The position numbers were made by a program, and so were the translations under genes. The notes beneath the pieces are model-generated. The model was not told the DNA's origin. It saw nothing but the letters and a program-made list of their open reading frames with translations, and did no database searches. A stretch of 64,000 bases of DNA, taken from contig NC_134749.1 in assembly GCF_050436995.1 (NCBI RefSeq), positions 12,542,001 through 12,606,000 on the forward strand, given 5' to 3'. Shown here in pieces: positions 24,395 to 37,500 of the stretch (position 1 is the first letter of the stretch; the number at the start of each line of letters is the position of its first letter). This DNA comes from Anticarsia gemmatalis. Taxonomy: Eukaryota; Arthropoda; Insecta; Lepidoptera; Erebidae.

Positions 24395-24926
24395 TCACAA
24401 ACTGTACATATCGTCACAATCTCCGTCGGCGTCGATGGGCGCGCGCGGTTGGCCGGTCTCGTCTAACAAGCAGTCTAGTGATAGCCTATCAATATCGTCC
24501 CATGATAGTCTATTGAATTTATCTTGCACAATTTTTATAAGTCGATTAGCTGCACATAATGCCTCTCCATCTGTCATGCCCATCTTTTTGAAATGCTTTA
24601 CAGAGGCCTCATGGAGACCCTCAGGTTTTTTAACCACTAAGTTTAATTTAGTTCCATCTTTTATGGTGGGGTATGCTTGAATTGTTTGTTCATCAACTAA
24701 TGTTCGGCCAAGGAACAACAATTTCTGTTCTTCGACTGGTATATGTAACTTCTCTTCAACTTGTCGTTTAATTTCGAAAATATGTGTAGTTGGAAGCACC
24801 TAAAACAAAAGTAAAGATGAGTTACTTGATACCAAACCATAAAAATTTACATTCTAAATGTTCGGTCACCGATCGCACCTCCAAAATACATTCGCCACCT
24901 TGCAACTTCTTTACTATGACTTTCAT
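24395..24926 (-). CDS. Ubl4a: Ubiquitin-like protein 4A (Get5 homologue)
   Basis: Two exons: 24926-24879 and 24799-24395, 453 bp, 150 residues. The protein begins MKVIVKKLQGGECILE and continues V-LPTTHIFEIKRQVEEKL, a ubiquitin-like beta-grasp fold (residues 1 to about 75, with LLFLGRTLVDEQTIQAYP and GTKLNLVVKK). The C-terminal part carries SVKHFKKMGMTDG and NRLSWDDIDRLSLDCLLD, the Ubl4 C-terminal (TUGS) region that in other species binds BAG6. Length matches human UBL4A (157). Known role: with GET4 and BAG6 it hands newly made tail-anchored proteins to the GET/TRC40 pathway in the cytosol. The first exon encodes only 16 residues; its join to exon 2 keeps phase 0 with a GTG valine codon, not a start. 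Identification is strong. Confidence 0.92.
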
Positions 24927-25624
24927 TTTGAATAGTCTCAATATTGCTTGATTTTCACAAAACACTGCGTGTAAATTACAAAAATATTAATTTATCAGCA
25001 TGATACCAATGACAGACAAAAACAACTGTTTGAGGTGACGTTTTGTACGAGAAACATTGTACTACTTTTGCTGCTTCTTTCAATCGTATGTAATTTGCCT
25101 TTAATCTTTCTCTTTCTTACGATAAAAATGTAAAAATTGTAACCACAAAAATCGGAACACAGCCAGCGTCACTCATGTCAGCGTTTGACATTACGTTTTC
25201 AGTGCTGCCATAAAAAACCGTAATATTATTTATTTTTATATAAAATCTCAATATTTATAGCTACATATTATTATATCATGTGTCGCCGAACAACTTAAAC
25301 AATTTCGTTACAGCGTAATGAAGCAATTTTAAGTCCGCTTGGAAAGAATTGCCTGGCGCGACAGCGAGAGCTATTGAATATCGATCCCCGATGTGTCGCA
25401 CAGTCGACCAACGGTATTCTGCTCTGGGCTGGTTCTACGTTCGATTTGCTTACTTTAAAATCTTCTTTAAAATAAGAGGTTTGGCGACACCTATACCTTG
25501 AAATTCTATAGGAATATCTATAGTTGCACCACTTTAGTATTTACGGATAGAATCAGATGCAGCAAATGTAGGAAAAAGTCGTTCGAGATTCCACTTCTCA
25601 ATTTATTCCTATTAATACTTATGA

Positions 25625-25952
25625 TCTTAATATATTTAATTCTTCTGTAAGTTTGTATGTCACTGAACATCTCTTAAACGACTGGACCGATTTTGATGAT
25701 TTTTTTTGTGTGTGTTTAAGGGGATCTGAGAATGGTTTAGATTCCCAAAAAAAAAAAATATATGAAATATAAAATATTCGCGTCACAGTTTTCGTTGCCA
25801 TACTCATCCAAAACGGCTTGACCGATTCTCATGAAATTTTGTGAGCATATTGAGTAGGTCTGAGAATCGGCCAACATCTATTTTGCATACCCCTAAGTGA
25901 CAATATATTTTTTTTATTTACAATGCAAAACAACGTTTGCCGGGTCAGCTAG
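25625..25952 (+). mobile_element. Non-autonomous Helitron, divergent family
   Basis: Starts TCTTAATATATTTAATTC after A (25624) and ends CGGGTCAGCTAG before T (25953). The 3' hairpin is GCAAA...TTTGC at 25925-25940. The interior ('cgactggaccgattttgatg') repeats itself in a related form near 25810 ('cggcttgaccgattctcatg'). It shares only the terminal dozen bases with the other Helitrons here. Confidence 0.75.
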
Positions 25953-27689
25953 TAAAATATAAAATCACTCCGTTCTCATTTTAGTAAGTTAATTTAAAAA
26001 ATGTTTTGTTTGTCCTTATTTCACGCCGAACCTGTGTAATAGATTTATATGATTGGTTTTTAGTCCAGACAGACCACTTTTTAATGCTACGAATTTTCTG
26101 ATTTCCACGGAAAATCTATATTAATACAACGCCATATTGCTATTATGTACCTACTTCATTCCCCTTCCAGACAACAAGAGGCGCGGACGAAGTCGGGGGT
26201 TAAAGCGGTTCCTACATATTTATAAAGCAAAACTATTGATTGAAAAGCTATGAAAACAAATAGGTACCTACTTGATGTTTTTTGTTGTAGACACTCTCTT
26301 CGAGTTAAAGATGATTACCTATTTATAGTTTTGGAGAAAGAAAAGGCTACCTATTCTTTTTAAAAGTGTCTCTGAAAGAGTAAATTCGGTCCCTCTTGGA
26401 ATAATGTTATGGCCGATACAATATGAAGCCTTAACATTTTTAAACCTCCTTGAACTATAGAAAAAAGGTTTAAAACTCAAAAAATGCCTTCTAGATTTTG
26501 CTGGCAGTTTGACCGACCATTAAGAGATAAAAATAAATTGATTGCAAATGTCATTTTCTCAATCTTCAAGTTTCGTAAGTAAATAAATAATTACCAAGGT
26601 GATAAAAATACTTTGGAGTATTTCTACCTCTCGAGGCAAAGTACTTGAAGTTTGTATAAATAAATCTTGATGAACAAAATGAGTAGTTCAAAGCCAATAG
26701 AATGTACTGAAGATGATTCGAATAACTCTGTATTAATTTTTGAGGTCAACTATTTCGAAGGTAATGAAATAATTTAATTAATTCCATTTTAATTAAATTA
26801 ACAAGAATAGGTGTTAACGAATCTGTGTCCGTTACAGTCAATACAAAAAAGATTTCTGGAACATTTAAAAGTTTTTCTTTAGACAAAGGTTACTTGAAAA
26901 AAATAAATAAAACTAATTCAACGGATCTCGAATGCAGGCATGGTTACATTATGGGAGCTAAAACATAACCCTTCATTGTTATTATTTTATCGTCGGCCGA
27001 CGTCCTGTCGGGTAGAAACTAATAGTTAATTCTTTATGTAAATTCTTTTACGTGACTGTGACTAGTTTAATTTAAAGGTGTGTGGTAAAAGATATTAATA
27101 AATATAAATGCTAAAAAAAAAAAAATTAATAAATCCTGGATGAACATACTTATTATTTACAAATTTATGACATAAGAACTTAATTTAACAGAAGCAGTAA
27201 GATGTTATACTATCGCAAGTTTTATTAATTAATTAAGCATTATAATACTTTGGATGTTAAGGACTTTATTGCAACAATTTGGCTAAAGTTCCTAAATAGT
27301 TTGTAGTTTATTAATACTAGTGATGTTTGACTAGTAGTTACTAAAAAAAAAACTAAACAGGAACTGCACACATCACTAGCTTGAAATTTGGCCGGGGTGT
27401 CCGTAGCCTAGGAAACGGGTGTAGCTACAAGACAACAACATTGATAAGTCATTTCTTATCGTGTTACATAAAAATTGCCAAAACTATTGCTAGTTACATG
27501 TAAAAACAGCATAGTAAAACATTTAATACTCGTGATCTAATTATTCACGAAGGAACAATAATGATTTTGACAGTTCGAGGTATGGATGGCAGGTAGGTTT
27601 AATAAATTCTTGCTGTAATAATTCACCAATAACCTGAAATATTGCACTGATAATGTTCAATAAAGTTAATAGAATGATTTGTTAATAAT

Positions 27690-27898
27690 ACGCGTCCTTC
27701 CCTGAGCGGGAAGCGTCCGAAATGAGCTCCCCCTACGATCCCGGGCGCGTATCAATTTTATCATAGTTATCGGAGCAGGAGGGATACGGCGGCGGCGCCT
27801 GGCACGGCACACGTCCCGCCGGCCTTACTCACCTGCGGAATTAACTTTCCAGATATTTATATACTTCCCCTTACATAAGGGGGCCGGTAAATGCGCAG
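27690..27898 (+). promoter_or_regulatory. CpG-rich island, candidate Rfx promoter/5' UTR exon
   Basis: A GC-rich block in AT-rich surroundings, with 'cggcggcggcgcctgg' and 'cccgccggcc'. A plus-strand donor 'GCGCAG|gtaaaa' at 27898/27899 could end a non-coding first exon of Rfx. A consensus donor also exists on the minus strand (GCAG|gtgagtaagg, ending about 27836), so transcription direction is open. Confidence 0.3.
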
Positions 27899-28529
27899 GT
27901 AAAATCCAATAACAAGTACCTTTCACGAAGCTGCGAATATCAGGAGCAATATTTGTTAAAAACACTCTAAATTTAAGTATTTAGCGAATAAATATCATAT
28001 TCTTCTATTTCTGAAACGAACTCAAAATAAACCTAAATAATAAACTTAAAAAAATATCAATAATCAAATTCTAAGAAAATTAATAATTTGGCAAGTTATC
28101 TTCATTTCACATATTATGACAATTACACATTATTGATTGCATAATTACCTATGGTATAAAAAAATAAAATGGCAGTTAAACATTATTACAACACAACAAT
28201 TAAATATACAATACAAAATATCCAGTCATGCATCACCAATGGTGGCACATGGCAGGTGGTGTCACTCAACCGAAACAAAGCACCTGCAAGCACCCCACTC
28301 TGACCCTATGACAAAATTACACACACACTACCTCCGTGAGCCCACACCACAATACATTAAAAACAGAAGTCACAGATACACTAGGCAACATGTCTGCCAA
28401 GCTAGCTACCACATAGATACCATTGTTTGATCAATACTTGATGTCATACAAATCAGTGTATAGTCACAATAATGTGGAACTGTTGTGTTCAAGTGATATT
28501 TTCCAGTTAAAATCATTTTTGTATCCAAA

Positions 28530-31500
28530 ATGTCTGAGATGGGGTTTGAGAATGTGTTTTATTTAGAAAGTGAGTGTTATTGTATAGATGTTTATTGAGA
28601 GTGAAGGTGCGGAGGGATGGATAAGGTGTTGCCAGGTTACGCTGTGCGGATACTCTCCGCCCCTGCTCCCGGCAGATCAATAACATCTCTATCACCTGGG
28701 ACAGTGTTATGCAATAACTCAGATGAATCATTTTGTTTTTATATTGTGTTTTAATTATATATTTGATTTATTGCTTATTTGTGGTCTCTGCAACTTAATA
28801 TTAATTTTCATATGAAATTTTCCTTATGTGACTAGTTTTTCTTCTAGAATAAAATTCACATACAAACTCATAAAACCTATTAATAAATGTAAAATAAATT
28901 TAAATACATAGTTACATCTTTAAATTAAAACATTATAATTCCAGTCAAGCTTTGACTAAAAATTTAACTTACATAATATTTCTTTGCAACTTATTTCATG
29001 CTGTTAAAATAAATGTGTTCAAATAATCCCTCTTATAGTTTATAATCCATCATGTAACAGTGATCTCTTAGTGCTATATTTAATTGCAAAACATGCACAA
29101 GGGGAGAGCCACCCCACATTGAAATGTCTCTAATTAGTTGGCAGGTATTGCTTTCAATATAATTGCAATATTGAGTTACTTTCACAAACAGGTAACAAGC
29201 ATTTTTTGATGATTGTGTTTTATAAGAGAATATTTTTTTACCAGATTACCTATCTGGTAAAAAAATATCTGTAAGTTAGTTGTTTTATGAAATATTTCCT
29301 ATGCTTCTTATTAAATTGTTGTAATTTTAAATTATCTAGTCATATAGTTAACTGATCTAGTCTTCCGATTTCAAATTATTTCGTTAGGCTCATTTCAATA
29401 GGTAAGATGATGAGATGTAGATTTCAGTAAAATGCTCCTGAACTTTACTGCTTTAAAAAAAAAAAATACATCTATATTTTATTAAGATATTTCTATTTAC
29501 ATATAAAACATGGTTGTCTTCAGATTTTGAGTGTGCTGGCGACGAAGTACTAGTGGAATCGTCGCCGCCTGCCTCGCCGGACATGGCCGCCAGGCTAGCG
29601 ACTCCTACACAGGTAAAATTTTAATACATAACAGCCATCTTATATGCTCCAAGATGTAAATTAAACTATACTCGGCCAATTCCAAACGTTCGAACTAAGT
29701 CATGTCATATTATCGGAGTCTCTCGCTCACACTTATACATTGTCACATTCGTATGATTCTCTTGATTATGACGTTGTTAGCACGTTTGTAACGGCCTAAG
29801 TATAGTTTCTAGGTCCTATATGTACTGCGTAATATAACACAAGAAGACTACTTTCCCACAGAAGACAATACATAATTTTCAAGCCATCAAAACTAAAATT
29901 CACATTTGTAAAGAAATAGAATTGCTGATTTTATGTCTGTTTCACTTAAACATGTAAATGTAATTACGTGTATAGGGCGGAACCGCAGCCGGGGGTGGAT
30001 CACCGACTGCAGTCCGCGAGCTGATCGTCATACCGGAATTACCTAACTCTATACATTTGCAACACGCTATGCAACAGGTAATATGCTTTACGTACACTTA
30101 CAAATAATTACTTATAGTTTTTCTTATCAATGGTGTTAGGGAGGTATCTTTGAAATTTCGATTTGGGATTGAAGGAGCTGATCGACGCTTTTCTGTGCCG
30201 TTGGTAAATTATTAGACAGCAGATGGAACTACCTCACGATTTTAACCATCTGTCAGCGATTGCAAAACTAAGTCACTCCGAAAATGGTTATCCATGGTTT
30301 CTATGGTTATAATAATGGTTAACCTAAGTAACATTTCAGTTTCGTAACAACAGTTTTGTAAATTTTCTTTTCGACAACAACAGTTGCGTAAAACGGTTTA
30401 TTCCCATCTGCTTTACTTGGATTGGCTACTGGGCCGCCTATTTTTTAAGGTGGTCGATGTCTTAGAAACTGGATCTCTTCGACACACCTTTTAAGTAGCA
30501 CCATAAGTATCAGAAACTAAGACATTATTTGCGAATTAAGAGTCCAGCAAGGCTGATGATGGTCTGTCTGCTACTTCCCTGGCTCATGAACATCACAACG
30601 TGTCCTCAGGTGTCGAGCACCGTGGTAGAGGTGAACGGCGACAGCTCGGGTCACTCCAGCCCCACTACCGACGGACAACACACCTACATCACCGTTGCAA
30701 GCGATTCACTTGGTAAATATCCGAAATACTAGTATTTATTTCCATGTTATTTGCAGTACTTTTGCACCTAGATGTATTTTTGTATAGTTTCTTTTGTTAT
30801 ACACGTTTTATGTTCAACATTATAGTTACGAAGATCTTATCTAGCAGAAAACCACCTTAGTTCGTTTCATATTTATACTACATTTGGCTGCAACTACATT
30901 CTCAACAGTTAATGTTAAGCTGTAGGTTTTTTAAAATTCTGTATTAGAAATAGATTGAAAAACAGAAAAAGCCCCATTATTTTACATTTCAAGTACCGAT
31001 TTTTTCACACATAAAAGAAACACATTACCAAATGACAAAGTTAATGGTCGAATAAAGATATCTAATAAAAGAAAAGTCAGGTCATTGTTCATCACAAGAA
31101 AACTACAGCCTAAGTAGCGACACCTAGCGTATTTTTACCCCAAAATGATTTTATGTTACTTGATTTTTTTTTGAATGTTGTAGCTAGTACCCACAGTAGA
31201 GCAAATAGTTGTCGTATGTGAGCATGTGATGCACCATTTTGTTGGCACATTTATTTATGTTATGTATGTATGTGGTGTGCCGTGAAGTGCAAGAGTCTTG
31301 GAGCGAAGCAGCCATTCCACTGGTCAAGGTTGAAGAGCTCAGTGATCAAGAAAGCAAGTCTTTTATTTTTTATTTTCGCTTCAAATGTGCATGGCTTTAA
31401 CTGCATGGGTTTTTGCAACTGGTAAAGGGTTTTAGATAATACTAGCTGACCCGCGCAACTTCGCTTGCGTCACATAAGAGAGAATGGGTCAAAATTGTCC

Positions 31501-34500
31501 CCGTTTTTGTAACATTTTTCACCCGTACTCTGCTCTTATTGGTAGTAGCGTGATGATATATAGCCTATAACCTTCCTCGATAAATGGACTATCTAACACT
31601 GAAAGAATTTTTCAAATCGGACCAGTAGTTCCTGAGATTAGCGCGTTCAAACAAACAAACAAACAAACAAACTCTTCAGCTTTATAATATTAAGTATAGA
31701 TATAGTATAGATTTCAGTTTTCGGCATATTCAGGGTTTAAAAGATAAATGTACAGTGATAAACCGAATGCACTACAATTGTACATTTCTGTTTTAAAAGC
31801 GAATTGTACACAATCACTACATATACGCTATTTATAGGGACGCTGCCCCCGCCGCCGCGGCCGGCCCGTACCGTGCCGCAATACTAATATCGTGATATCT
31901 CCTAAACTATATGTCTAAATAACACACTGTAAACCGCAAAAATAATCTAAATTAAATGCTCGTGATGATGAACTTACTTATTTTGATAAGGATATATGTA
32001 TTATTGGTTATATCACCAGTTAAACATCACCCAACGAATTAAATGTTTTTTTAATACAGAAAAGTAGTTTTTGTGACTTAAATAAAAAAGCTGGATATAT
32101 GTCATCGCGGACTTTTTTGTAGAACTAATAAAGACCAATGTTTTTGCTATACATTGTTCTTACTTGTATCCAACGGTATAAGCGGCGCACGCACAAATGC
32201 AATCTTCAATTAGATTATTTTTCTGACTTCTTGGACATAAATCGCTATAACTCAGCTAATATAGTTTCAATGTATTTCAATTATATATAAAAACCTGTCG
32301 GAGAAAATACTCTTTCTATTAGTGAAAACCGCATCAAAATCCGTTGCGTAGTTTTAAAGTTTTATGCATACGAAGGGACTACAGACAAAATGGGCGACTT
32401 TGTTTTATACTATGTAGTGAAGACTAATAATATTTTTCAACTATTTAGCCAACTAAGGAACTTTCATACTAAAGTTTGAAGCTTTACAATACTATCTGTG
32501 ATTCAAAATTACTTCTCATTTCCATTAGTCTGTTCATTCAGTCTACGCGTGGGGAAGAGTTCTAGGATCTTCTCGTCCGATCGTGTGCCAGTCTCTTCCA
32601 TTACTGTATAAGGATGACGTCATCTAACTACATACTAACCTGGGGTTTTCGTTGCGTTATTCGTTCATTCCATGCTCCACTTTCGTTCAACATATATTTT
32701 TTTCTCGATCTTCGGGCCTAACCAATTGTCCATTTCAATGCCATTTTAAATTCGTGATACACATTACCTTTAAGCTTCTTCAATTGTCTTTTTCGGGTCT
32801 TTGTTGAAGTCATCATGGTCCCCTTACCTTTTCGCATAATCATTTTCAATTCATAGTACATACATACATGTTTGTTTATATTTACTATCTAATATGGAAT
32901 AATTAACGAGATGAGGAAAACTAATAAGATAACATCCGCAATCAAATCCAGATATAGGAAAAACAATCTTATTAGTGGATCATTTCCTCATTACACATAC
33001 CTATAAGTTTAGAAGTGATGTAATTCATTAGTAGTTCACTTACTTTGGTATTCTTTTATTCAGCCTTATTCTTACTTTTTTAGCAGTTCATAATAACAAA
33101 GATAGCTTTGTTAGGTCTTTTGGGAAGCCTAGTCTTGTTGACAGAACCTACTTTCTGTTGAGCTTTAAGTAGGTATATTAAATTATTGGTCTCTTTTTCT
33201 GCAATTTAAATGCTTTACAATAACTATCGCAAACTTTCTGTATAAACATAGAATAGCTCTCTGCACTACAAAACCCTGCAATTTTTGAATAATGTCCACG
33301 ATAATCGAATGAATTTTAGATTACGATAAACCTCTGCCTTTTCTACATGGTGTGTGCGTCATTATTGCAATAAAATTAGGTTTATAACTTAGAAATAAGT
33401 ACGAAGGTCTTGTGAGTAGTGATTATAGACTAACATTGTGTTATTACTGACTCATTTGCTACTGCGATCAATAGTGAATAGTGATAGCATCAGTCCACCG
33501 AGTCGATTACTACATTGTTTCTATGAAATACATTTGTAAGAATAAAAGCCTATATTCTGGACATTTGAGAATGCCATTAGACTTGACCACTGTCCTTATA
33601 TCGCTTATTATTGGATAAAGGCCTAACCCCTTTCTTGTTCGAAAGGAAACCTTTGCCCAGCAGTGGGTTAGTTTCGGGTTGACCAAACCCTAGTTATTAA
33701 TTCACGTAGTAATACGTTTCTGAATTTTGAAAACTATTTGATTTATATTATGATGCCTTATAAAGGCTTTTCATTGTGTCGCTGGAAACTCGACATGAAG
33801 CACTAAAATTTCATCAGCAATTTTTGTTGTTTAACTTAAATCTTATCACATTGGGAACAGTACCACCTGAACATGAAAACTATTGTCCTTTTCATACATA
33901 ACGTAATAATATCAAAAGAAAAAATCTCTGCCTTTGACCATGAGTCACCATTCATCTCTGAAATAAATCCGCAATGATCCCTTCGTTTCCACTCGACTTG
34001 ATACACTATAGAAACCTTTGATGGACTGCAAACAAAGTGATTATCTATCACCCTTACATCTGATTATCTCTACCTGTCGGCATTGTGCTTTATTAAATGC
34101 ACCCTATTTTTATGCCAAATTATTGTCCAAAATTCAACCTTATCACGTGTACATAAAAACGTCGATTTTAATAAAAGTATATGCAATTTCAAAAGGCCTT
34201 ATCTCTTATTATAAATACTTAAAACATGTGCCCTTTTAGAAATTGCATACTCAAATAAAGGTAGTTTTATATTTTTAAATTGTTTATTTAAATGAAACCT
34301 TACTGCTTTGAGATAAGGTCGTGTTTATTATAAGGGTGGTCTATCAATTTGAAAAGCACAAAGGGGTGATGCGAGTGCGCAAGGTTTTAAAGTATTTTGT
34401 TTGGCTTCTTGTTTTACAAGTCAATAAATGATTGTGTAATGAGTTTGGTAGACAGTTGTAAGATACAGGGGCCGAAACAGGTCAGTAAAGTCAGTAAAAG

Positions 34501-37500
34501 TCAGTATTTTTGGACCTGGTCAGTAAAAGTCAGTATTTTCGAAAATCGGTCAGTATTGTCAGTATTTTTCCAAATTCAATATATTTTTTTGGTTTTCCTC
34601 TGCTGTTGGCCAATCTTACATTCTCGATTTGTCATGTGATGATATCTGAGGGCTGCTTTGGATACTCTGTGTATGTGGATGATCTACTACGTACACATAT
34701 ATTGAAGCATCACATGACCTCAAAAAATAGCATCTAAACTTGTCACGAAAATTAAGGGATATAAAAAAAAAACAAATTTTTGGGTGATTTTCAACAAGCT
34801 GTAACTCAGAGGAAAATGGTCGTACAGAAAAAATAAAAAAACAAATATTGTAGCTCCAAGTGTCTAGTTTTTAGATATGACGATGAAAAATTTTTGTCAT
34901 GGCCAGGTCTGGAGAAATCCTACGAAAACTACCGAAAAAAAAAATTCCAAATTTTTTACCGCCTAAAAATAGGTCCACGGGCTTCAAAAAAATGTTTTTG
35001 ATTCTTTCGTTCAAAAGTTCTTTTAGAAAATTTAATTCTCTTTAATTTGCCGTATTCAAAAAGCCTGTACGACGGTTTGCCGCGGAGTTATCGTCAATCA
35101 AAGCAAAAAAGTTATTTTTGACTTTGATATTCAATAACTCCGGAAATAATGATCGTACAGGAAATCAAAGGAGGGTTTTGAAAACTGCACAATATTCTCT
35201 ATAAGAAAATGTAAACATGGTTAAGAAAAAAAAAAATTTGAAATGAAAACTCGGACTGAAAAAAAGACAAAAATTCGCAAAATTAAGGATATTTGGATAA
35301 CTTGGTATAACTTTGGATAAAATGGATGAACGAAGGATATCGTCAGTAATTTTTCAACGTCAAAGTGTCCCCTAAAATTCCTCAAAAATTCAAAGCGCCG
35401 CGATTTTTTTTTCGTTGTGCCCCGAAGCTTCAAATTCTTTGTTTTTGCTAAAATCAATTTTGCAATTTAGTGATTTTTATTCATTTTTTTAATAAATTTT
35501 TCTTTTTTCTCTCTAAAATCTTTATTTTTTCGATTAAAAAGCAAATCGCGTGCCTATGCTCACTCCACGACATCGTCGAGCCCGATTGGCTTATGCGCAT
35601 GACCACATCACGATTGGGGTCGTAGACAGTGGACCAGTGTCTTATGGCAGCGATAGACGATCTCTCGTTTTGCGATTTGCTTTTTTATCCAAATATCCTT
35701 AATTTTGCGAAATTTTGTCTTTTTTTCAGTCCGAGTTTTCAATTAAAAAAATTTTTTTTTTCTTAAAGATGTTTACATTTTCTTATAGAGAATATTGTGC
35801 AGTTTTCAAAACCCTCCTTTGATTTCCTGTACGATCATTATTTCCGGAGTTATTGAATATCAAAGTCAAAAAGAACTTTTTTGCTTTGATTGACGATAAC
35901 TCCGCGGCAAATCGTCGGACAGGCTTTTTGAATACGGCAAATTAAAGAGGATTAAAATTTCTAAAAGAACTTTTGAACGAAAGAATCAAAAAATATTTTT
36001 TTAAGCCCGTGGACCATTTTTTGGACGGGAAAAAATTTTTTCGGTAGTTTTCGTAGTATTTCTCCAGACCTGGCCATGACAAAAAATTTTCATCGTCATA
36101 TCTAAAAACAAGACACTTGGAGCTACAATTATTTTTTTTATTTTTTCTGTACGACCATTTTCCTCGGAGTTACAGCTTGTTGAAAATCACCCAAAAATGT
36201 TGATTTTTTTTATATCCCTTAATTTTTGTGACTAGTGTATTTGAAATCAATATTTTTGGAGTGAAAGCTTGTTTAGCGGCGTTGCGCACGTTTTTGGAAT
36301 GGGTTAAAACTTCTCAACTCGTAAAAAATTCTTAAGACCTCATCGAAAATTCGTTAGACCTGATCGAAAATTCGTTAGACCTGATTGAAAATTCGTTAGA
36401 CCTGATTGAAAATTCGTTAGACCTGATTGAAAATTCGTTAGACCTGATCGAAAATTCGTTAGACTTGATTGAAAATTCGTTAGACCTGATTGAAAATTCG
36501 TTAGACCTGATTGAAAATTCGTTAGACCTGATTGAAAATTCGTTAGACCTGATTGAAAATTCGTTAGACCTGATCGAAAATTCGTTAGACCTGATTGAAA
36601 ATTCGTTAGACCTGATTGAAAATTCGTTAGACCTGATTGAAAATTCGTTAGACCTGATCGAAAATTCGTAAGACCTGATCGAATATTCGTAAGACGGGAA
36701 GTTTTTTAGAGTTTTTGGTGTTTATTGGAGTTTAATGGAGTTTATTAGAATTTTTGGAGTTTATTGGCGTTTTTAGGGTTTATTTGTGTTTTTTGGAGTC
36801 TATTGAACATTAAGACAATAAAAAGGCGGTGCTGGTTGTCTATGGGGATGGTGGAGGCCAATAACTGAAAATAAGCTTTATATTTCACACCATTCACCCA
36901 AAAAAAGGTTTGGAAATGGTCAGTATTTGGTCAGTATTTTTGAATTTTTGGTCAGTAAAATCAGTATTTTTGATCATGGAACTTGTTTCGGCCCCTGAAG
37001 ATAGGTAAATTGTATTGATAACATACATTTGTTAGATAAGCATAGATTAAGGTTAGTCTTGGATAAGAGTATGAAGATAAATTATCTTGATTATTTTGAA
37101 AAGATAATACAAAGTATTACAAGAGTTTTTCATGTTGCAGGAGTATTTGATATAATTATAATAATATATTAGAAGCATTTGATTTTTTAATATCTTTACT
37201 ACTTTATTAGATAGTTACCAGGCTCTTTAATGAATGAACAGTACAGAAATTATTGATAATTTAATATCAGTAAATTATATAGATATCACTAAAAATATTC
37301 CTTGCCTATCTTATTGGAAGAAATTATAGTTTTTAAGCATGCTCTTATTCGTGCCTCAGCCATCATATTGGAAACTTCAGTATATTTTTCACTTTAAAAA
37401 ATATTTTTATTTAAGTGAAGAATAAAGCTACATCTCCCCATCGCACATCAACATTACCAAACAACCAGCACCGTAATTGCGTTCCCAATTAATACGCGCA

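Larger units (their letters stand above)
24927..28529. other. Spacer between UBL4A and Rfx
   Basis: Head-to-head intergenic region. It includes the UBL4A promoter just above 24926, a Helitron at 25625-25952, AT-rich sequence with no coding exon, and a CpG-rich island at 27690-27898. The segment 28230-28400 is C-rich without a clear open frame. Confidence 0.5.
34466..36997. mobile_element. 2.5-kb foldback DNA transposon (hAT-like ends), non-autonomous
   Basis: Ends are CAGGGGCCGAAACAGGTC and, in reverse complement, CAGGGGCCGAAACAAGTTC. Both sides are flanked by AAGATA (34460-34465 and 36998-37003), a 6-bp direct repeat; a standard hAT duplication would be 8 bp. Subterminal GTCAGTA motifs are clustered at both ends (34482-34570 and 36919-36975), like transposase binding sites. 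Inside are two long inverted arms (34742-35300 and 35685-36232), a 384-bp loop, and a 21-bp tandem array at 36334-36696. No transposase is encoded. The CAGGG start favours hAT, but another superfamily is possible. It lies in the Rfx intron 30713-38984; the rest of that intron has only the repeats listed separately. Confidence 0.7.

Noticed and set aside
30287..30301. GTTATCCATGG resembling an RFX X-box, suggesting autoregulation
   Set aside because: The left half fits, but the right half reads GGTTTC rather than the needed RGYAAC, and a single half-site is expected by chance.
34397..34737. Two overlapping 75-80 codon frames across the transposon's left end
   Set aside because: They cross the transposon border and consist of the GTCAGTA subterminal repeats; no transposase motif is present.
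36465..36671. Open frame coding for repeated LIENSLD
   Set aside because: It is the translation of a 21-bp tandem repeat inside a transposon, with no start context, no splice sites and no homologous protein.
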